From the NCBI GenBank assembly GCA_964405325.1, contig CAYONM010000043.1, forward strand, positions 1 to 20,438: a DNA stretch of 20,438 nucleotides, in the 5' to 3' direction. The notes under the pieces were generated by a model. That model saw only the letters and a list, made by a program, of their open reading frames with translations, ran no database searches and was not told the origin of the DNA. Every line of letters starts with the position of its first letter. Within the stretch, counting starts at the first letter, position 1. The translations under genes were made by a program, and so were the position numbers. The DNA is from CAYONM01 sp964405325 (lineage in GTDB: Bacteria > Planctomycetota > UBA11346). Below are positions 20,381 through 20,438 of this stretch, piece after piece.

Positions 20381-20438
20381 GGGCACCTCTATAAACTATA
20401 AACTCAGGTCGAGCCAGGCGCAGACGATTTTTGGTCCT
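20381..20438. mobile_element. IS end, third copy of the GGGCACCTCTA terminus
   Basis: GGGCACCTCTATAAACTATA followed by AACTCAGG shares its first 14 bases with the reverse complement of 32-67, and its first 11 with 1143-1153. The element runs out of the window to the right. Confidence 0.5.

Noticed and set aside
1..20438. CRISPR array
   Set aside because: No regularly spaced repeats and no cas genes were seen.

Overview
The window looks like a fairly GC-rich proteobacterial chromosome, most likely gammaproteobacterial. That rests on the gene types (dapA, pdxJ, a periplasmic PhoA-type phosphatase, modA and three hsp20 genes) and not on a species-level match. The core genes are interrupted by truncated genes, IS ends and a small tRNA-associated island.

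Left part (1-11974). An IS end cuts into an O-methyltransferase pseudogene, followed by a MazE/MazF-type toxin-antitoxin pair with a palindromic operator. Next come a UvrD-like helicase (minus) and a LacI-family regulator (plus) with a near-perfect 20-bp palindrome upstream. A minus-strand group follows: dapA, a CDP-alcohol phosphatidyltransferase and a sulfatase remnant. pdxJ and an alkaline phosphatase are divergent. Beyond them lie an IS4-like transposase remnant, modA with a beheaded modB, and a sugar-isomerase fragment.

Middle part (12164-13670). Three consecutive small heat-shock protein genes (Hsp20) lie on the plus strand.

Right part (14136-20346). A tRNA-Thr(CGT) gene is the attachment site of a ~6.1-kb island bounded by a perfect 46-bp direct repeat (14167-14212 and 20301-20346). 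No integrase is visible. The island carries one minus-strand operon with ATGA overlaps at each junction: reverse transcriptase, an HsdM remnant lacking its catalytic domain, a frameshifted HsdS, and a Schlafen/AlbA-type ATPase-like protein. No HsdR is present. A small HTH excisionase-like gene lies upstream.

Main discovery. The ~320 bp between the HTH gene and the reverse transcriptase look like a structured template RNA of a DRT2-type (UG2) defence system. Two CUUUGA copies in the RNA lie exactly 90 nt apart. If the enzyme copies the segment between them and jumps back, the tandem cDNA gains features absent from the chromosome. A perfect TTGACA is placed 16 bp before a TGC-TATAAT extended -10. 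Downstream lie AAAGGAG and an ATG 7 nt further on, opening a reading frame with no stop because the unit is 30 codons. This is the logic published for DRT2 'neo' gene synthesis, here with a short 30-residue unit, in an island where the adjacent restriction-modification genes have decayed.
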